Origin: Streptomyces sp. TG1A-8
GTDB lineage: Bacteria > Actinomycetota > Actinomycetes > Streptomycetales > Streptomycetaceae
Direction: 5' to 3'
DNA length: 64,000 nt
NCBI RefSeq assembly: GCF_030499535.1
Contig: NZ_JASTLB010000001.1
Coordinates: 2,170,001 to 2,234,000, forward strand
Notes under the pieces: model-generated
The model's database searches: none
What the model was told of the DNA's origin: nothing
The model's input: only the letters and a program-made list of their open reading frames with translations
Position numbers and translations under genes: made by a program
In this document: positions 53,115-62,370 of the stretch, one piece after another
How the letters are laid out: each line of letters starts with the position of its first letter
Position numbering within the stretch: the stretch's first letter is position 1

Positions 53115-53764
53115 TCAGACGGCCGGGACGGCCGGTGCGAGGAGCGCGTCGGCGAGGAACTCCCGCACGTGCGCCATGACCCGCTCGTAGTGGTCGATGT
53201 AGGAGGAGGCGGCCCAGTGGCCGTCGGCCTCCAGGACGGTCGGGGCGGGGACCTCGACCACCTCCAGGCTGCGTCCGCGCGCGTGGGTCGCCGCCCTCAG
53301 GATGCCGATGGCCTCCTCGGTGACCTCGTGGGCGGGGTGGGCCGGGTCCGGCTGGCGGTGGGCGACGACCACGCCGGGGCGGGCGAAGGCGGCGACGATG
53401 TCGACGTGGCCGAGGGTGCCGTAGCCGCCGGTGGTCCCCCGTGCCCCCCGGGCGGCGGGGAGGGGTGGTCGCCGGTCAGGCCGCGCGGCGGCCAGACGGC
53501 CCTGCGGGTGCCGAGGTGGGCGTGGATCTCCGCCTCGACCCGCGCGCGACCAGTGCGGGTTGCGCTCGGGGCCCGGCTGGACCGTCTCGGTCAGCAGCAC
53601 GGTGCCCTCGCCGTCGACGTGGATCGCGCCGCCCTCGTTGACGAGGGGGCCGCGGTAGCTCTTCGCGCCCGCGAGGTCCGCCACGTGCGCGGCCAGCCCG
53701 GCGTCGTGCTCCCAGCGGGCCCAGTCCTGGGCGCCCAGCCGTTGAACGTCCAGACCGGCCGCAG
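53115..53764 (-). pseudogene. Agmatine deiminase / peptidyl-arginine-deiminase-family gene, truncated and frameshifted
   Basis: The C-terminal half is readable: YRGPLVNEGGAIHVDGEGTV, LLTETVQPGPERNPHW, then GHVDIVAAFARPGVVVAHRQ and SSYIDHYERVMAHVREFLAD. Between NPHWSRA and GGYGTLGHVD the sense continues in another frame (VEAEIHAHLGTRRAVW, PPRGLTGDH), so at least two slips occur. Upstream, WTFNGW then AQDWARWEHDAGLAAHVADL also needs one extra G (TGGGCG for TGGGGCG). The N-terminal third is missing where a transposase remnant begins at 53765. Family length is about 340 residues. Clearly a dead gene. Confidence 0.78.
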
Positions 53765-53962
53765 ACCAGCGGCAAGGTCGAACGCTTCAGCCGCGCCCTG
53801 CTCGACGAATGGGCCCGCGCCCGCCCCTACCGCTCAGAAGCCGAACGGCGCGAGACGTTCCCCGACCGGCTGCACACCTGCACTCACCGCCGCGGACACA
53901 CCGCGCTGAAAGGCCAACCACCCGCCAGCCGCGTCCCCGACCTCACAGGGCGGTACACCTAG
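53765..53962 (+). mobile_element. Remnant of a transposase (integrase-core, IS481-like), C-terminal 65 residues
   Basis: The + strand frame reads TSGKVERFSRALLDEWARAR, PYRSEAERRETFPDRLHTCT, HRRGHTALKGQPPASRVPDL and stops at 53962. This matches the end of DDE integrase-type transposases (G-K-V-E-R-F-H ... H-x-x-R-G-H-x-A-L-x-G-x-x-P). No start, DDE core or obvious terminal repeat survives. It abuts the truncated deiminase gene, and its stop overlaps the ilvE stop on the other strand. Confidence 0.82.
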
Positions 53963-55050
53963 GCCAGCAGGTGCATCCAGCCGTGCCGGTCCTCGGTGAT
54001 GCCGCGCTGGACGTCCAGGAGGGCCCGGCGCAGGCGGAGCGTGACCTCGCCGGGCTCGGCGCCCGACTGCTTCCACTCGGCGCCGGAGCTGCGCTTCACC
54101 GTGCCGACCGGGGTGATCACGGCCGCGGTGCCGCAGGCGAAGACCTCGGTGAGGGTGCCGTTCTCGGCGTCGCGCTGCCACTGCTCGACGGAGACGCGGG
54201 CCTCCTCGGAGGCGTAACCGAGGTCACGGGCGACGGCCAGCAGGGAGTCGCGGGTGACGCCCTCCAGGATGGAGCCGGTCAGGGTGGGCGTGACGATCCG
54301 GTCGCCGTAGACGAAGTACAGGTTCATGCCGCCGAGTTCCTCGACCCACCGGTGCTCGACCGCGTCGAGGTAGCAGACCTGGTCGCAGCCCTGGGCGGCG
54401 GCCTCGGCCTGGGCGAGCAGCGAGGCGGCGTAGTTGCCGCCGGTCTTGGCGTCGCCCATGCCGCCGGGGACGGCGCGGACGCGGTCCTCGGACACCCAGA
54501 TCGACACCGGCTTCACGCCGCCGGGGAAGTAGGCGCCGGCCGGCGAGGCGATGACGACGAACAGGTACTCGTTGGCGGGCTTGACGCCGAGACCGACCTC
54601 GGTCGCGATCATGAAGGGACGCAGGTAGAGGGACTCCTCGCCACCGTGCGCGGGCACCCAGTCCTTGTCCTGCCGGACCAGGGCGTCACAGGCCTCGACG
54701 AAGGTCTCGACGGGCAGCTCCGGCATGGCCAGGCGCCGGGCGGAGCGCTGGAAGCGCTTGGCGTTCTGGTCCGGGCGGAAGGTGGCGACCGAGCCGTCGG
54801 GCCGGCGGTAGGCCTTCAGTCCCTCGAAGATCTCCTGGGCGTAGTGCAGGACGTTGGTGGCCGGGTCGAGCGGGATCGGCGCGTACGGGACGAGCCGGCC
54901 GTCGTGCCAGCCGCGGCCCTCGGTCCACCTGATCGTCACCATGTGGTCGGTGAAGTGGCGGCCGAATCCGGGATCGGCCAGGATCGCCTCGCGCTCTGCG
55001 GCGGCCAGCGGGTGGGCGGAGGGCTTGAGCTCGATCGTGGGCGTCGTCAT
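53959..55050 (-). CDS. ilvE: Branched-chain amino acid aminotransferase
   Basis: Fold-type IV PLP enzyme transaminating Leu, Ile and Val. Signs: [40 protein letters not shown], catalytic Lys in [20 protein letters not shown] (about residue 200), and [17 protein letters not shown]. 363 residues. The ATG at 55050 gives [15 protein letters not shown]. The transposase remnant touches its 3' end, but the protein end ([10 protein letters not shown]) looks normal. Confidence 0.97.
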   Translation of the reverse strand: MTTPTIELKPSAHPLAAAEREAILADPGFGRHFTDHMVTIRWTEGRGWHDGRLVPYAPIPLDPATNVLHYAQEIFEGLKAYRRPDGSVATFRPDQNAKRFQRSARRLAMPELPVETFVEACDALVRQDKDWVPAHGGEESLYLRPFMIATEVGLGVKPANEYLFVVIASPAGAYFPGGVKPVSIWVSEDRVRAVPGGMGDAKTGGNYAASLLAQAEAAAQGCDQVCYLDAVEHRWVEELGGMNLYFVYGDRIVTPTLTGSILEGVTRDSLLAVARDLGYASEEARVSVEQWQRDAENGTLTEVFACGTAAVITPVGTVKRSSGAEWKQSGAEPGEVTLRLRRALLDVQRGITEDRHGWMHLLA

Positions 55051-55305
55051 GAGCGAGGATCCTTCTCTTCCGGGCGGAGGTCGGGGCGGCTTCGGGCTCG
55101 GCCCGCGGTCCGGGGAGGACCCCCGGAGGACGCGGCACCGGTGATGGCGGGCCGCGCCCGTGCCCGCACCCCCAGTCGTCGGTACTGGGACGTCCGGGTT
55201 CTCCCTCATACCGCGGCTCCGCGCTCGATTATCGCGCGGGGGCGGCGGGGGACGGAATCGGGGTGGAGCGGCGCGGGGCCGGTGGTGGGACCCGGCGGAA
55301 ACACG
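55051..55305. other. Intergenic region between leuB and ilvE
   Basis: About 255 bases without a gene before the leuB terminator. The ilvE promoter should lie near 55100-55240 (ATTATCGCG, near 55229, is the only lower-GC patch). Possible attenuator features were looked for and not found. Confidence 0.35.
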
Positions 55306-55345
55306 CGGAAGCCGCCGGGTGGTCGCTGTGACCCGGCGGCTTCCG
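55306..55345 (-). terminator. Terminator of leuB
   Basis: Perfect 15-bp arms CGGAAGCCGCCGGGT / ACCCGGCGGCTTCCG with a 10-nt loop, 20 bases past the leuB stop on the minus strand; TGTTTCCG follows. Confidence 0.8.
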
Positions 55346-55365
55346 AGCGGTGCTGCCCGGCCGGG

Positions 55366-56409
55366 TCAGCCGGCTACTCGGGCGGCGAGCGCGTCGCCGA
55401 TCTGCGCGGTGCTGCGCGCGGGCAGGGACGCGCGCTCGGCGAGGTCGGCGACGACCGCCCCGTCGATGCGGTCCGCCTCGGCCTCGTGGCCGAGGTGGCG
55501 CAGCAGCAGGGCGACCGACAGGACGGTGGCGGTGGGGTCGGCCTTGCCCTGTCCGGCGATGTCCGGCGCCGAGCCGTGGACCGGCTCGAACATGGACGGG
55601 AACTCGCGGCTGGGGTTGATGTTGCCGGAGGCGGCCACGCCGATGCCGCCGGCGACGGCCGCGGCGAGGTCGGTGATGATGTCGCCGAAGAGGTTGTCGG
55701 TGACGATCACGTCGAACCGCTCGGGCTGGGTCACCAGGAAGATGGTGGCCGCGTCGACGTGCAGGTAGTCGGTGGTGACCTCGGGGAACTCCCGGGCCAC
55801 CCGGTGGAAGGTGTCCGTCCACAGGTGCCCGGCGAAGGTCAGCACGTTGTTCTTGTGGACCAGCGTGAGCTTCTTGCGCGGACGGGCCTGGGCGCGGGCG
55901 AAGGCGTCACGCACGACGCGCTCGACACCGTAGGCCGTGTTGACGGACACCTCGGTGGCGACCTCGTGCTCGGTGCCCCGGCGGATGGTGCCGCCGTTGC
56001 CGGCGTACGGACCCTCGGTGCCCTCGCGGACGACGACGAAGTCGATGTGCGGGTCGCCGGCGAGCGGGGTCGAGAAGCCGGGGAGCAGCTTGCTCGGGCG
56101 CAGGTTCACGTAGTGGTCGAAGGCGAAGCGGAGCTTGAGCAGGAAGCCGCGCTCCAGAACGCCGGACGGAACCGAGGGGTCGCCGATCGCGCCGAGCAGG
56201 ATGGCGTCGTGCCGCTTGAGGGCGTCGAGGTCGGCGTCGGTGAGGGTCTCACCGGTGGCGTGGTAGCGCTTGGCGCCGAAGTCGTACTCCTCGGTCTCCA
56301 GCTTCACGTCCTGCGGCAGGACGGCGGAGAGGACCTTGAGACCCTCGGCCACGACTTCCTGGCCGATGCCGTCACCGGGGATCACTGCGAGATCGATGCT
56401 GCGAGACAT
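55366..56409 (-). CDS. leuB: 3-isopropylmalate dehydrogenase
   Basis: NAD-dependent oxidative decarboxylation in leucine synthesis. Signs: [79 protein letters not shown] (metal Asp residues) and [20 protein letters not shown]. 347 residues. The ATG is at 56409. It is of the actinobacterial type, closer to tartrate dehydrogenase-like sequences than E. coli LeuB. Confidence 0.96.
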   Translation of the reverse strand: MSRSIDLAVIPGDGIGQEVVAEGLKVLSAVLPQDVKLETEEYDFGAKRYHATGETLTDADLDALKRHDAILLGAIGDPSVPSGVLERGFLLKLRFAFDHYVNLRPSKLLPGFSTPLAGDPHIDFVVVREGTEGPYAGNGGTIRRGTEHEVATEVSVNTAYGVERVVRDAFARAQARPRKKLTLVHKNNVLTFAGHLWTDTFHRVAREFPEVTTDYLHVDAATIFLVTQPERFDVIVTDNLFGDIITDLAAAVAGGIGVAASGNINPSREFPSMFEPVHGSAPDIAGQGKADPTATVLSVALLLRHLGHEAEADRIDGAVVADLAERASLPARSTAQIGDALAARVAG

Positions 56410-56444
56410 GTCGGCACCCTACTCCTCGTCCCAGTTGATGACAC

Positions 56445-56469
56445 GCGCCGTCCGTCATGCGGACGGCGC
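56445..56469 (-). terminator. Hairpin between small RRR protein gene and leuB
   Basis: 10-bp arms GCGCCGTCCG / CGGACGGCGC with loop TCATG, 36 bases upstream of the leuB start and 110 bases past the small gene's stop. It may end that gene's transcript or be a leuB leader element. No T tract. Confidence 0.4.
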
Positions 56470-56579
56470 AGGTACCCGGACCGGTGGCGGACACGGAGCC
56501 CGCCCGAAGGCGCGGCGCGGCGGACGGGCCGCGCCGCACCTGTCGCGGGTGCGGCTCCCGGCTCGGTGGGCGCGCCGGC

Positions 56580-56711
56580 TCAGTGGCCGGTCTCACCGCC
56601 GTTGTCGCGGCGGTCGAGGGCGCGCTGGAGGGCGGCGGCGGCGTTCTTGCGGTCGGACTCGCTCGTGCGGGACACGTGGCGGACCCGGCGGCGGACGGTC
56701 GTCTCGGCCAT
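56580..56711 (-). CDS. Small basic protein, 43 aa, function unknown
   Basis: MAETTVRRRVRHVSRTSESD then RKNAAAALQRALDRRDNGGE, ending TGH. Arg-rich N-terminus followed by a helix, with no membrane segment. The ATG at 56711 has AAGGAG 10 nt upstream; the longer frame to 56903 does not look coding. I believe it is a conserved streptomycete small protein in this position, but I know no function. Nucleic-acid binding would fit the charge; this is a guess. Confidence 0.7.
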   Translation of the reverse strand: MAETTVRRRVRHVSRTSESDRKNAAAALQRALDRRDNGGETGH

Positions 56712-57007
56712 GGGACATCGACTCCTTCGGAAAGCCGCGGAGAACCGGAGTACGGCAAGAGGGGTACGAGACGCCAAAGGGGCGGGAGAGCGGTGCCGCA
56801 GGGATTGCCTGCACGGGGCCCGGCTCACTGACCGCCATTCGCTGGATCGAGCGATGCGTTCGGCTCCTACAAAACTAGGGGAGCCGGACGCATCTGTCTG
56901 CACAATTACTCGGACTTCCTACTATCTGAGACGGCGAACCCGCCCGCCCCGCGGTGACCTGGGACGATGCGGGACGCCGACGACGACCGGCCGACCCGGA
57001 CACGGCG
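56712..57007. other. Intergenic region between pruA and the small basic gene
   Basis: 296 bases, gene-free. Lower GC near 56865-56940 (CTACAAAACTAGGGGAG, ATTACTCGGACTTCCTACTA) marks the likely promoter of the small basic protein gene. Confidence 0.4.
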
Positions 57008-57050
57008 ACGGGCCGGGAAGCCCGCCCGGTGGCGGGGCTTCCCGGCCCGT
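57008..57050 (-). terminator. Terminator of putA-pruA
   Basis: ACGGGCCGGGAAGCCCGCC pairs with GGCGGGGCTTCCCGGCCCGT with one bulged base and a 4-nt loop, 18 bases past the pruA stop. Confidence 0.7.
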
Positions 57051-57068
57051 GCCGGCCGGGGCCGGCGG

Positions 57069-58700
57069 TCAGCCCATGTGCGGGTAGGTGTAGTCGGTCG
57101 GCGGGACCAGGGTCTCCTTGATCGCACGGGTCAGCGTCCAGCGCAGCAGGTTCTGCGGGGCGCCGGCCTTGTCGTTGGTGCCGGAGGCGCGGCCGCCGCC
57201 GAAGGGCTGCTGGCCGACGACGGCGCCGGTCGACTTGTCGTTGATGTAGAAGTTGCCCGCGGCGTACCGGAGCTTCTCCATCGTGCGGGCCGCGGCGGCG
57301 CGGTCGTTGGCGATGACCGAGCCCGTCAGGGCGTAGTCCGACACCGACTCCATCTGGGTCAGCATCTCGTCGTACTTCTCGTCCTCGTAGACGTGCACGG
57401 CGAGGATCGGGCCGAAGTACTCGGTGGTGAACACCTCGTTCTCCGGGTCGGTGCACTCGATGACGGTCGGGCGCACGAAGTAGCCGACCGAGTCGTCGCA
57501 GTCGCCGCCCGCGACGATCGTGCAGGCGGGGTCCTGCCGGGCGCGGTCGATGGCCGCCTTGTTCTTGGCGAAGGCGCGCTCGTCGATGACGGCGCCGATG
57601 AAGTTCGAGAAGTCGGTGACGTCGCCCATCGCGATGCCGTCGACCTCGGCGGCGAACTCCTCCTTGAAGCCGGAGTTCCAGATCGACGCCGGGATGTACG
57701 CCCGGGAGGTCGCCGAGCACTTCTGGCCCTGGTACTCGAAGGCACCGCGGGTCAGGGCGGTCTTCAGGATCGCGCGGTCGGCCGAGGGGTGGGCCACCAC
57801 GAAGTCCTTGCCGCCCGTCTCGCCGACCAGGCGCGGGTAGGAGCGGTACTTCTCGATGTTGTTGCCGACCGTCTTCCACAGGTACTGGAAGGTCTTGGTC
57901 GAGCCGGTGAAGTGGATGCCGGCCAGGTCGCGGTGCGCCAGCGCGACCTCGGAGACCTCGATGCCGTCGCCGGTGACGAGGTTGATGACGCCCTTGGGCA
58001 GGCCCGCCTCCTCCAGCAGCCGCATCAGCAGGACGGCCGCGTGGGTCTGGGTCGGGGACGGCTTCCAGACCACCACGTTGCCCATGAGGGCCGGGGCGGT
58101 GGGCAGGTTGGCCGCGATCGCGCTGAAGTTGAACGGCGTGATCGCGTAGACGAACCCCTCCAGCGGGCGGTGGTCCAGCCGGTTCCACACGCCCGGGGAG
58201 TTCGCCGGGGGCTGCTCGGCGAGGATCTGGCGGGCGTAGTGGACGTTGAAGCGCCAGAAGTCGACCAGCTCGCAGGGGGTGTCGATCTCGGCCTGCTGGG
58301 CGGTCTTGGACTGGCCGAGCATCGTGGAGGCGGCGATGGTCTCGCGCCACGGGCCGGACAGCAGCTCGGCGGCGCGCAGGATGATCGCCGCGCGGTCGTC
58401 GAAGGCCATCGCGCGCCAGGCCGGCGCGGCGGCCAGCGCCGCGTCGATGGCGTCCTGCGCGTCCTGCCGGGTGGCGTGGCGCAGGGTGCCGAGCACGGCC
58501 CCGTGGTTGTGCGGCTGGACCACCTGGAAGGGCTCGCCGCCGCCCATCCGCTTCTCCCCGCCGATGGTCATGGGCAGGTCGACCGGGTTCTCGGCCAGCT
58601 CCTTGAGCCTGGCCTCCAGCCGGGCGCGCTCGGGCGAGCCGGGGGCGTAGCCGTGCACCGGCTCGTTGACCGGGGTGGGGACCTGGGTCACAGCGTCCAT
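57069..58700 (-). CDS. pruA: 1-pyrroline-5-carboxylate dehydrogenase
   Basis: NAD-dependent aldehyde dehydrogenase oxidising pyrroline-5-carboxylate to glutamate, second step of proline breakdown. Signs: ITPFNFSAIAANLPTAPALM, GDGIEVSEVALAHRDLAGIH, general base Glu in LVGETGGKDFVV (about 291), nucleophile Cys in EYQGQKCSATSRAY (about 327), and QPFGGGRASGTNDKAG. 543 residues. The ATG at 58700 gives MDAVTQVPTPVNEPV. It starts 38 bases after putA on the same strand; separate PutA and PruA proteins are usual in actinobacteria. Confidence 0.96.
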   Translation of the reverse strand: MDAVTQVPTPVNEPVHGYAPGSPERARLEARLKELAENPVDLPMTIGGEKRMGGGEPFQVVQPHNHGAVLGTLRHATRQDAQDAIDAALAAAPAWRAMAFDDRAAIILRAAELLSGPWRETIAASTMLGQSKTAQQAEIDTPCELVDFWRFNVHYARQILAEQPPANSPGVWNRLDHRPLEGFVYAITPFNFSAIAANLPTAPALMGNVVVWKPSPTQTHAAVLLMRLLEEAGLPKGVINLVTGDGIEVSEVALAHRDLAGIHFTGSTKTFQYLWKTVGNNIEKYRSYPRLVGETGGKDFVVAHPSADRAILKTALTRGAFEYQGQKCSATSRAYIPASIWNSGFKEEFAAEVDGIAMGDVTDFSNFIGAVIDERAFAKNKAAIDRARQDPACTIVAGGDCDDSVGYFVRPTVIECTDPENEVFTTEYFGPILAVHVYEDEKYDEMLTQMESVSDYALTGSVIANDRAAAARTMEKLRYAAGNFYINDKSTGAVVGQQPFGGGRASGTNDKAGAPQNLLRWTLTRAIKETLVPPTDYTYPHMG

Positions 58701-58738
58701 GAGATCCGTAACTCCTTGCTGGGGGCGGGTGGGTGGGC

Positions 58739-59665
58739 TCAGCCCTTGCTGACCATGGAGCGGAGGAAGAACCGCAGGTTGGCGGGCTTCTCCGCGAGGC
58801 GGCGCATGAAGTAGCCGTACCAGTCGGTGCCGTAGGCGGTGTAGACCCGCATGCGGTGGCCCTCGGCGGCGAGCCGCAGGTGCTCGTCGCCCCGGATGCC
58901 GTAGAGCATCTGGAACTCGTACTCGGCCGGCTTGCGCCCGGCCCGGTGGGCCAGTTCCTGGGCGATGGAGATCAGACGCGGGTCGTGGGACCCGACCATC
59001 GGGTACCCCTCTCCCTCCATCAGTGTCTTCAGGATGCGCACGTAGGCCTTGTCGATCTCGCGCTTGTCCTGGTACGCGACCTCGGCGGGCTCCTTGTAGG
59101 CGCCCTTGACCAGACGGACCCGGCTGCCGGCGGCGGCGAGGCGGCGGGCGTCCTCCCCGGTGCGGAAGAGGTAGGCCTGGATGACGCAGCCGGTCTGCGG
59201 GAAGTCCTTGCGCAGCTCCTCGTGGATGGCGAACATCGAGTCGAGGGTGGTGTGGTCCTCGGCGTCCAGGGTGACCGTCGTGCCGATGGCCGCGGCGGCC
59301 TCGACCACCGGGCGGACGTTGGCGAGGGCCAGCTCGTGGCCGCCCTCCAGCGCCTGGCCGAACATGGACAGCTTGACCGACACCTCGACCTTCTCGCCCA
59401 GCCGGAGCCGCTCCAGGTGGGCGATCAGCTCCAGGTAGGCGTCCCGGGCGGCCCCGGCCTGTCCGGGGGTGGTGATGTCCTCGCCGACGACGTCCATCGT
59501 CAGCTCCAGGCCGCGGGCCGTCAGGTCCTCGATGACCGGCACGATGTCGGCCACGGTCTCACCGGGGATGAAGCGGTCGACGACCTGCTTGGTCACCGGG
59601 GCCGCCGAGATCAGGCGTCGCATCCGGTCGCTGCGCGACGCGGCGAGAATCACGGGACCCAGCAC
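58739..59665 (-). CDS. putA: Proline dehydrogenase
   Basis: FAD-dependent monofunctional proline dehydrogenase, first step of proline catabolism, membrane-associated via quinone. TIM-barrel signs: VVEAAAAIGTTVTLDAEDHT, QTGCVIQAYLFRTGEDARRL, VRLVKGAYKEPAEVAYQDKR, MVGSHDPRLISIAQELA, YEFQMLYGIRGDEHLRLA and the substrate Arg pair in WYGYFMRRLAEKP. 308 residues. The GTG at 59665 (MLGPVILAASRSDRM) follows GGAGG. It is divergent from the PucR-type regulator. Confidence 0.95.
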   Translation of the reverse strand: MLGPVILAASRSDRMRRLISAAPVTKQVVDRFIPGETVADIVPVIEDLTARGLELTMDVVGEDITTPGQAGAARDAYLELIAHLERLRLGEKVEVSVKLSMFGQALEGGHELALANVRPVVEAAAAIGTTVTLDAEDHTTLDSMFAIHEELRKDFPQTGCVIQAYLFRTGEDARRLAAAGSRVRLVKGAYKEPAEVAYQDKREIDKAYVRILKTLMEGEGYPMVGSHDPRLISIAQELAHRAGRKPAEYEFQMLYGIRGDEHLRLAAEGHRMRVYTAYGTDWYGYFMRRLAEKPANLRFFLRSMVSKG

Positions 59666-59843
59666 GGGGCACCTCCACAGACAGGGCCGAAAGGCCGCCA
59701 CCCGGCTTTCGGGTACGGCACGGAGAACCACCGTGAAACCTAGGGATCTCTTCGATCGTGGGCCATCGACAGCTGTCACGCATCCGTTCCCGGGTTCTCG
59801 GACAGATGTATGAAGCGGCTGGAAAGTGCGGGAGAATGCCCGG

Positions 59844-61013
59844 GTGGCGGCGGACTACAAGGGTGACTACCAGGAGCTGGTGGACGAGATCTCGGAGCTG
59901 CTCGGCGCCCCGGCGACCCTGGAGAACCGCGACTTCGAGCTGATCGCCTTCGGCGCGTACGACAGCGACGGCGAGCTGGACCCGTCCGCCCTGGACCCGG
60001 TGCGCACCCGCTCGATCCTCACCCGCCGCTCCACGCCGGCGGTGCGGGCGTGGTTCGAGGGCTTCGGCATCACCCGCGCGACCGGGCCGGTGCGGATCCC
60101 GCCGGCCCCGGAGGCGGGCGTGCACCGCGGCCGCGTCTGCCTGCCGGTGCGCCACCGGGGCGTCGTGCTCGGGTACGTCTGGCTGCTGGACGGCGAGCCG
60201 GGTCCGGACGACCGGCAGCTGACCGCCGCCCTGGCGGTCGCGGCCCGCATCGGCGCCCTGCTCGCCGACGAGGCGCAGGCCGGGGCCGACCTGACCCGGG
60301 AGCTGCGGGCGGTGCTCACCGCCGAGCGGGGCTGGCAGCGGGACATGGCGGTGGCGGAACTGCGGACGGCGCTCGGGGCGCGCGCGGACGGGCCGCACAC
60401 GGTGGTGTGCGTGGCCCCCTGGCCCTGTGCCGACCCGGACGACGCCCCGTCGGTGCGGACGATCCCGGGCGCGACCGCGCTGTGCACGGTGCCGTGGGGC
60501 ACGACCGCCCAGTCCCTGGCCCTGCTGGTGCGGCTGCGCTCGGCGGACACGGTGTCGCCGGCGGTGTCGGCGGCGGGACGGCTGCTGGACCGGGCCGACG
60601 GCACGGGCGCCGCCGGGGTGGCCGCGGCGCGCACCGGGCTCGCCGGGCTGGGGGAGGCCTGGCAGGAGGCGGTCGGCGCGGCCCGCGCGGCGCTGGCGGA
60701 GCCGGGGCTCGGGCCGGTCGCCGAGTGGGCGCACATCGGTCCGTACCGCGTGCTGACCGCACTGCCCCCGGGGGCGGCCCGCGATCCGGCGGTCGCCCCG
60801 CTGCTGGTCCCGGCCCACCACGAACTGGTCCGCACCGCCGAGGCCTACCTGGACTGCGCGGGCCAGGCCGGCCGGACCGCCGCCGCCCTCGGCATCCACC
60901 GCCAGACCCTGTACTACCGGCTGTCCCGGGTGGAGCACCTGACCGGGCTGGACCTGGACGACGGCGAGGACCGGCTGTTGCTGCACATGGCGCTGAAGGC
61001 GGGGCGGTTGTAG
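59844..61013 (+). CDS. PucR/CdaR-type regulator, probably of proline catabolism, 389 aa
   Basis: N-terminal sensor part (about 1-180: [23 protein letters not shown]-like [20 protein letters not shown]), a middle part and a C-terminal PucR helix-turn-helix (about 330-389: [40 protein letters not shown]). The GTG at 59844 has GGGAGA 9 nt upstream; GTG at 59826 in the same frame is the alternative (395 residues). Divergent from putA-pruA with a 178-base shared promoter region, so it probably activates or represses that operon, as PutR-type regulators do. No obvious palindrome is seen there. Confidence 0.88.
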   Translation: MAADYKGDYQELVDEISELLGAPATLENRDFELIAFGAYDSDGELDPSALDPVRTRSILTRRSTPAVRAWFEGFGITRATGPVRIPPAPEAGVHRGRVCLPVRHRGVVLGYVWLLDGEPGPDDRQLTAALAVAARIGALLADEAQAGADLTRELRAVLTAERGWQRDMAVAELRTALGARADGPHTVVCVAPWPCADPDDAPSVRTIPGATALCTVPWGTTAQSLALLVRLRSADTVSPAVSAAGRLLDRADGTGAAGVAAARTGLAGLGEAWQEAVGAARAALAEPGLGPVAEWAHIGPYRVLTALPPGAARDPAVAPLLVPAHHELVRTAEAYLDCAGQAGRTAAALGIHRQTLYYRLSRVEHLTGLDLDDGEDRLLLHMALKAGRL

Positions 61014-61101
61014 GGCGCGGGCCGGCGGGCCGCCACGAGGTCCGCCACGGCCGGGACACCGGGGATGCGGGTGACGGGCGCGGGGCGCGGCCCCGGGGCG
61101 C

Positions 61102-61182
61102 TCAACCGCGTCCGGCGTCCTCCATGACCCGCCGCAGCCCCTCGGTGAGCCGGTCGGCGGTGGTGGCCGAGTCCGCGTGGAG
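61102..61182 (-). pseudogene. Possible 3' remnant of a regulator gene (TetR-like end)
   Basis: The minus frame LHADSATTADRLTEGLRRVM then EDAGRG and stop at 61102 looks like the last helix of a TetR-family regulator. It breaks off near 61182, exactly where the MFS remnant begins on the + strand. Too short to be certain. Confidence 0.3.
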
Positions 61183-62230
61183 CACTTCTGGTGGGGGTCG
61201 GTGTTCCTGGTCAACCCGCCCGCCATGGCCCTGCTGCCGGTCCTCGGCCCGGTGCCGCTGCCGGAGTCGCGGGATCCCGGGCCCGGCCGCTTCGACGCGC
61301 CGGGCGTCCCGCTGTCGGTGGCCGCCGTGCTCCCCGTCGTCTACGGCCTGAAGGGAGTCCCCTCCGAGGGCTGGCACCCGCGGTACGTCGTCGCGGTGGC
61401 GGCCGGTCTGTTCTTCGCCGTGCTCTTCGCCCACCGCCAGCGCACCCCGGCCTCCCCGCCGATCCCGCCGGCGCTGCTGCGGGGCCGCGGCTTCACCCGG
61501 CGCTGGTGCTGATCCTGGTCTCCGCGTTCGGCATGATGGGCTCGGCCCTGTTCACCACGCAGTACCTGCAGTCGGTCCTCGGCCGCAGCCCGCTGCAGGC
61601 GGCGCTGTGGAGCCTGCTGCCGCCGGTGCTCATCGGCGTGGCCGCGCCCGTCACCGGACAGCTCGTCGCCCGTGGCGCGAACCGCGGCCACGTCGTCGCC
61701 GCCGGCTTCGACGTCTCCGCGGCCGGCTACGCACTGCTCGCCCGGGCCGGCGCCGGCTCCCTCTGGCTGGTGCTCACCGGGGCCGGCGTCCTGACCTGCG
61801 GCGCGGTGACGGTGATGTCCCAGCTGACCGACCTCGCGATGGGCACGGCCCCGGTGGCACGGGCGGGCACGGCCTCCTCCCTGCTGGAGGCCGGCACCGA
61901 GTTCGGGGGCGCGCTGGGCATGGCGGCCTCGGCTCCGTCGGCACCGGGATCCACCGGCACGAGATGCCGGCCGCGCCGCCGGCCGGGGCCCGCCAGACCC
62001 TCGGCGGCGCGCTCGCGGTCGCCGGCCGGCTGCCGGGGCGTACGGGAGAGGCCCTGGCGGCGGCCGCGCGGGAGGCCTTCACCAGCGGGATGCGCGGAGC
62101 GGCGGTCGCGGGGGCGGTGGTGCTGGTCCTGGCGGCGGTCGCGGCGGCCGTGACGCTGCGCGGGATCCGCGGGTGCCGGCCGGCGGGCGCCGGGTCGCCG
62201 GCGAAGGACACGGGGACGGCCGTGGCCTGA
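61177..62230 (+). pseudogene. MFS drug exporter (DHA2/14-TM type), 5'-truncated and frameshifted
   Basis: Sense appears in mid-protein: EHFWWGSVFLVNPPAMALLP, VVYGLKGVPSEGWHPRYVVA. After LLRGRGFT one C is missing (ACCCGG for ACCCCGG, about 61496-61500); the other frame continues PALVLILVSAFGMMGSALFT and QSVLGRSPLQAALWSLLPPV. A second slip after GALGMA (about 61925) moves to HEMPAAPPAGARQTLGGALA and the stop at 62230. The N-terminal 170-190 residues and any promoter are absent. QacA/SmvA-like quinate- or drug-exporters are the relatives. Dead by truncation whatever the status of the slips. Confidence 0.82.
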
Positions 62231-62370
62231 GCGCCCGGGCCGGCACGGGGGGACGCCGGACGGGCCGGCCGGCGTCCTGGCGCACGGCCCGTCCAGGGCG
62301 AACGGGGTTCCGGGGGCGCCGTCCCCGCGCGTGACGGCCTCACGCGGCCGTCACCCGGGACGAACGTGCC

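Noticed and set aside
53809..57087. 1,092-codon + strand frame across ilvE and leuB
   Set aside because: Antisense to two well-identified genes on the minus strand.
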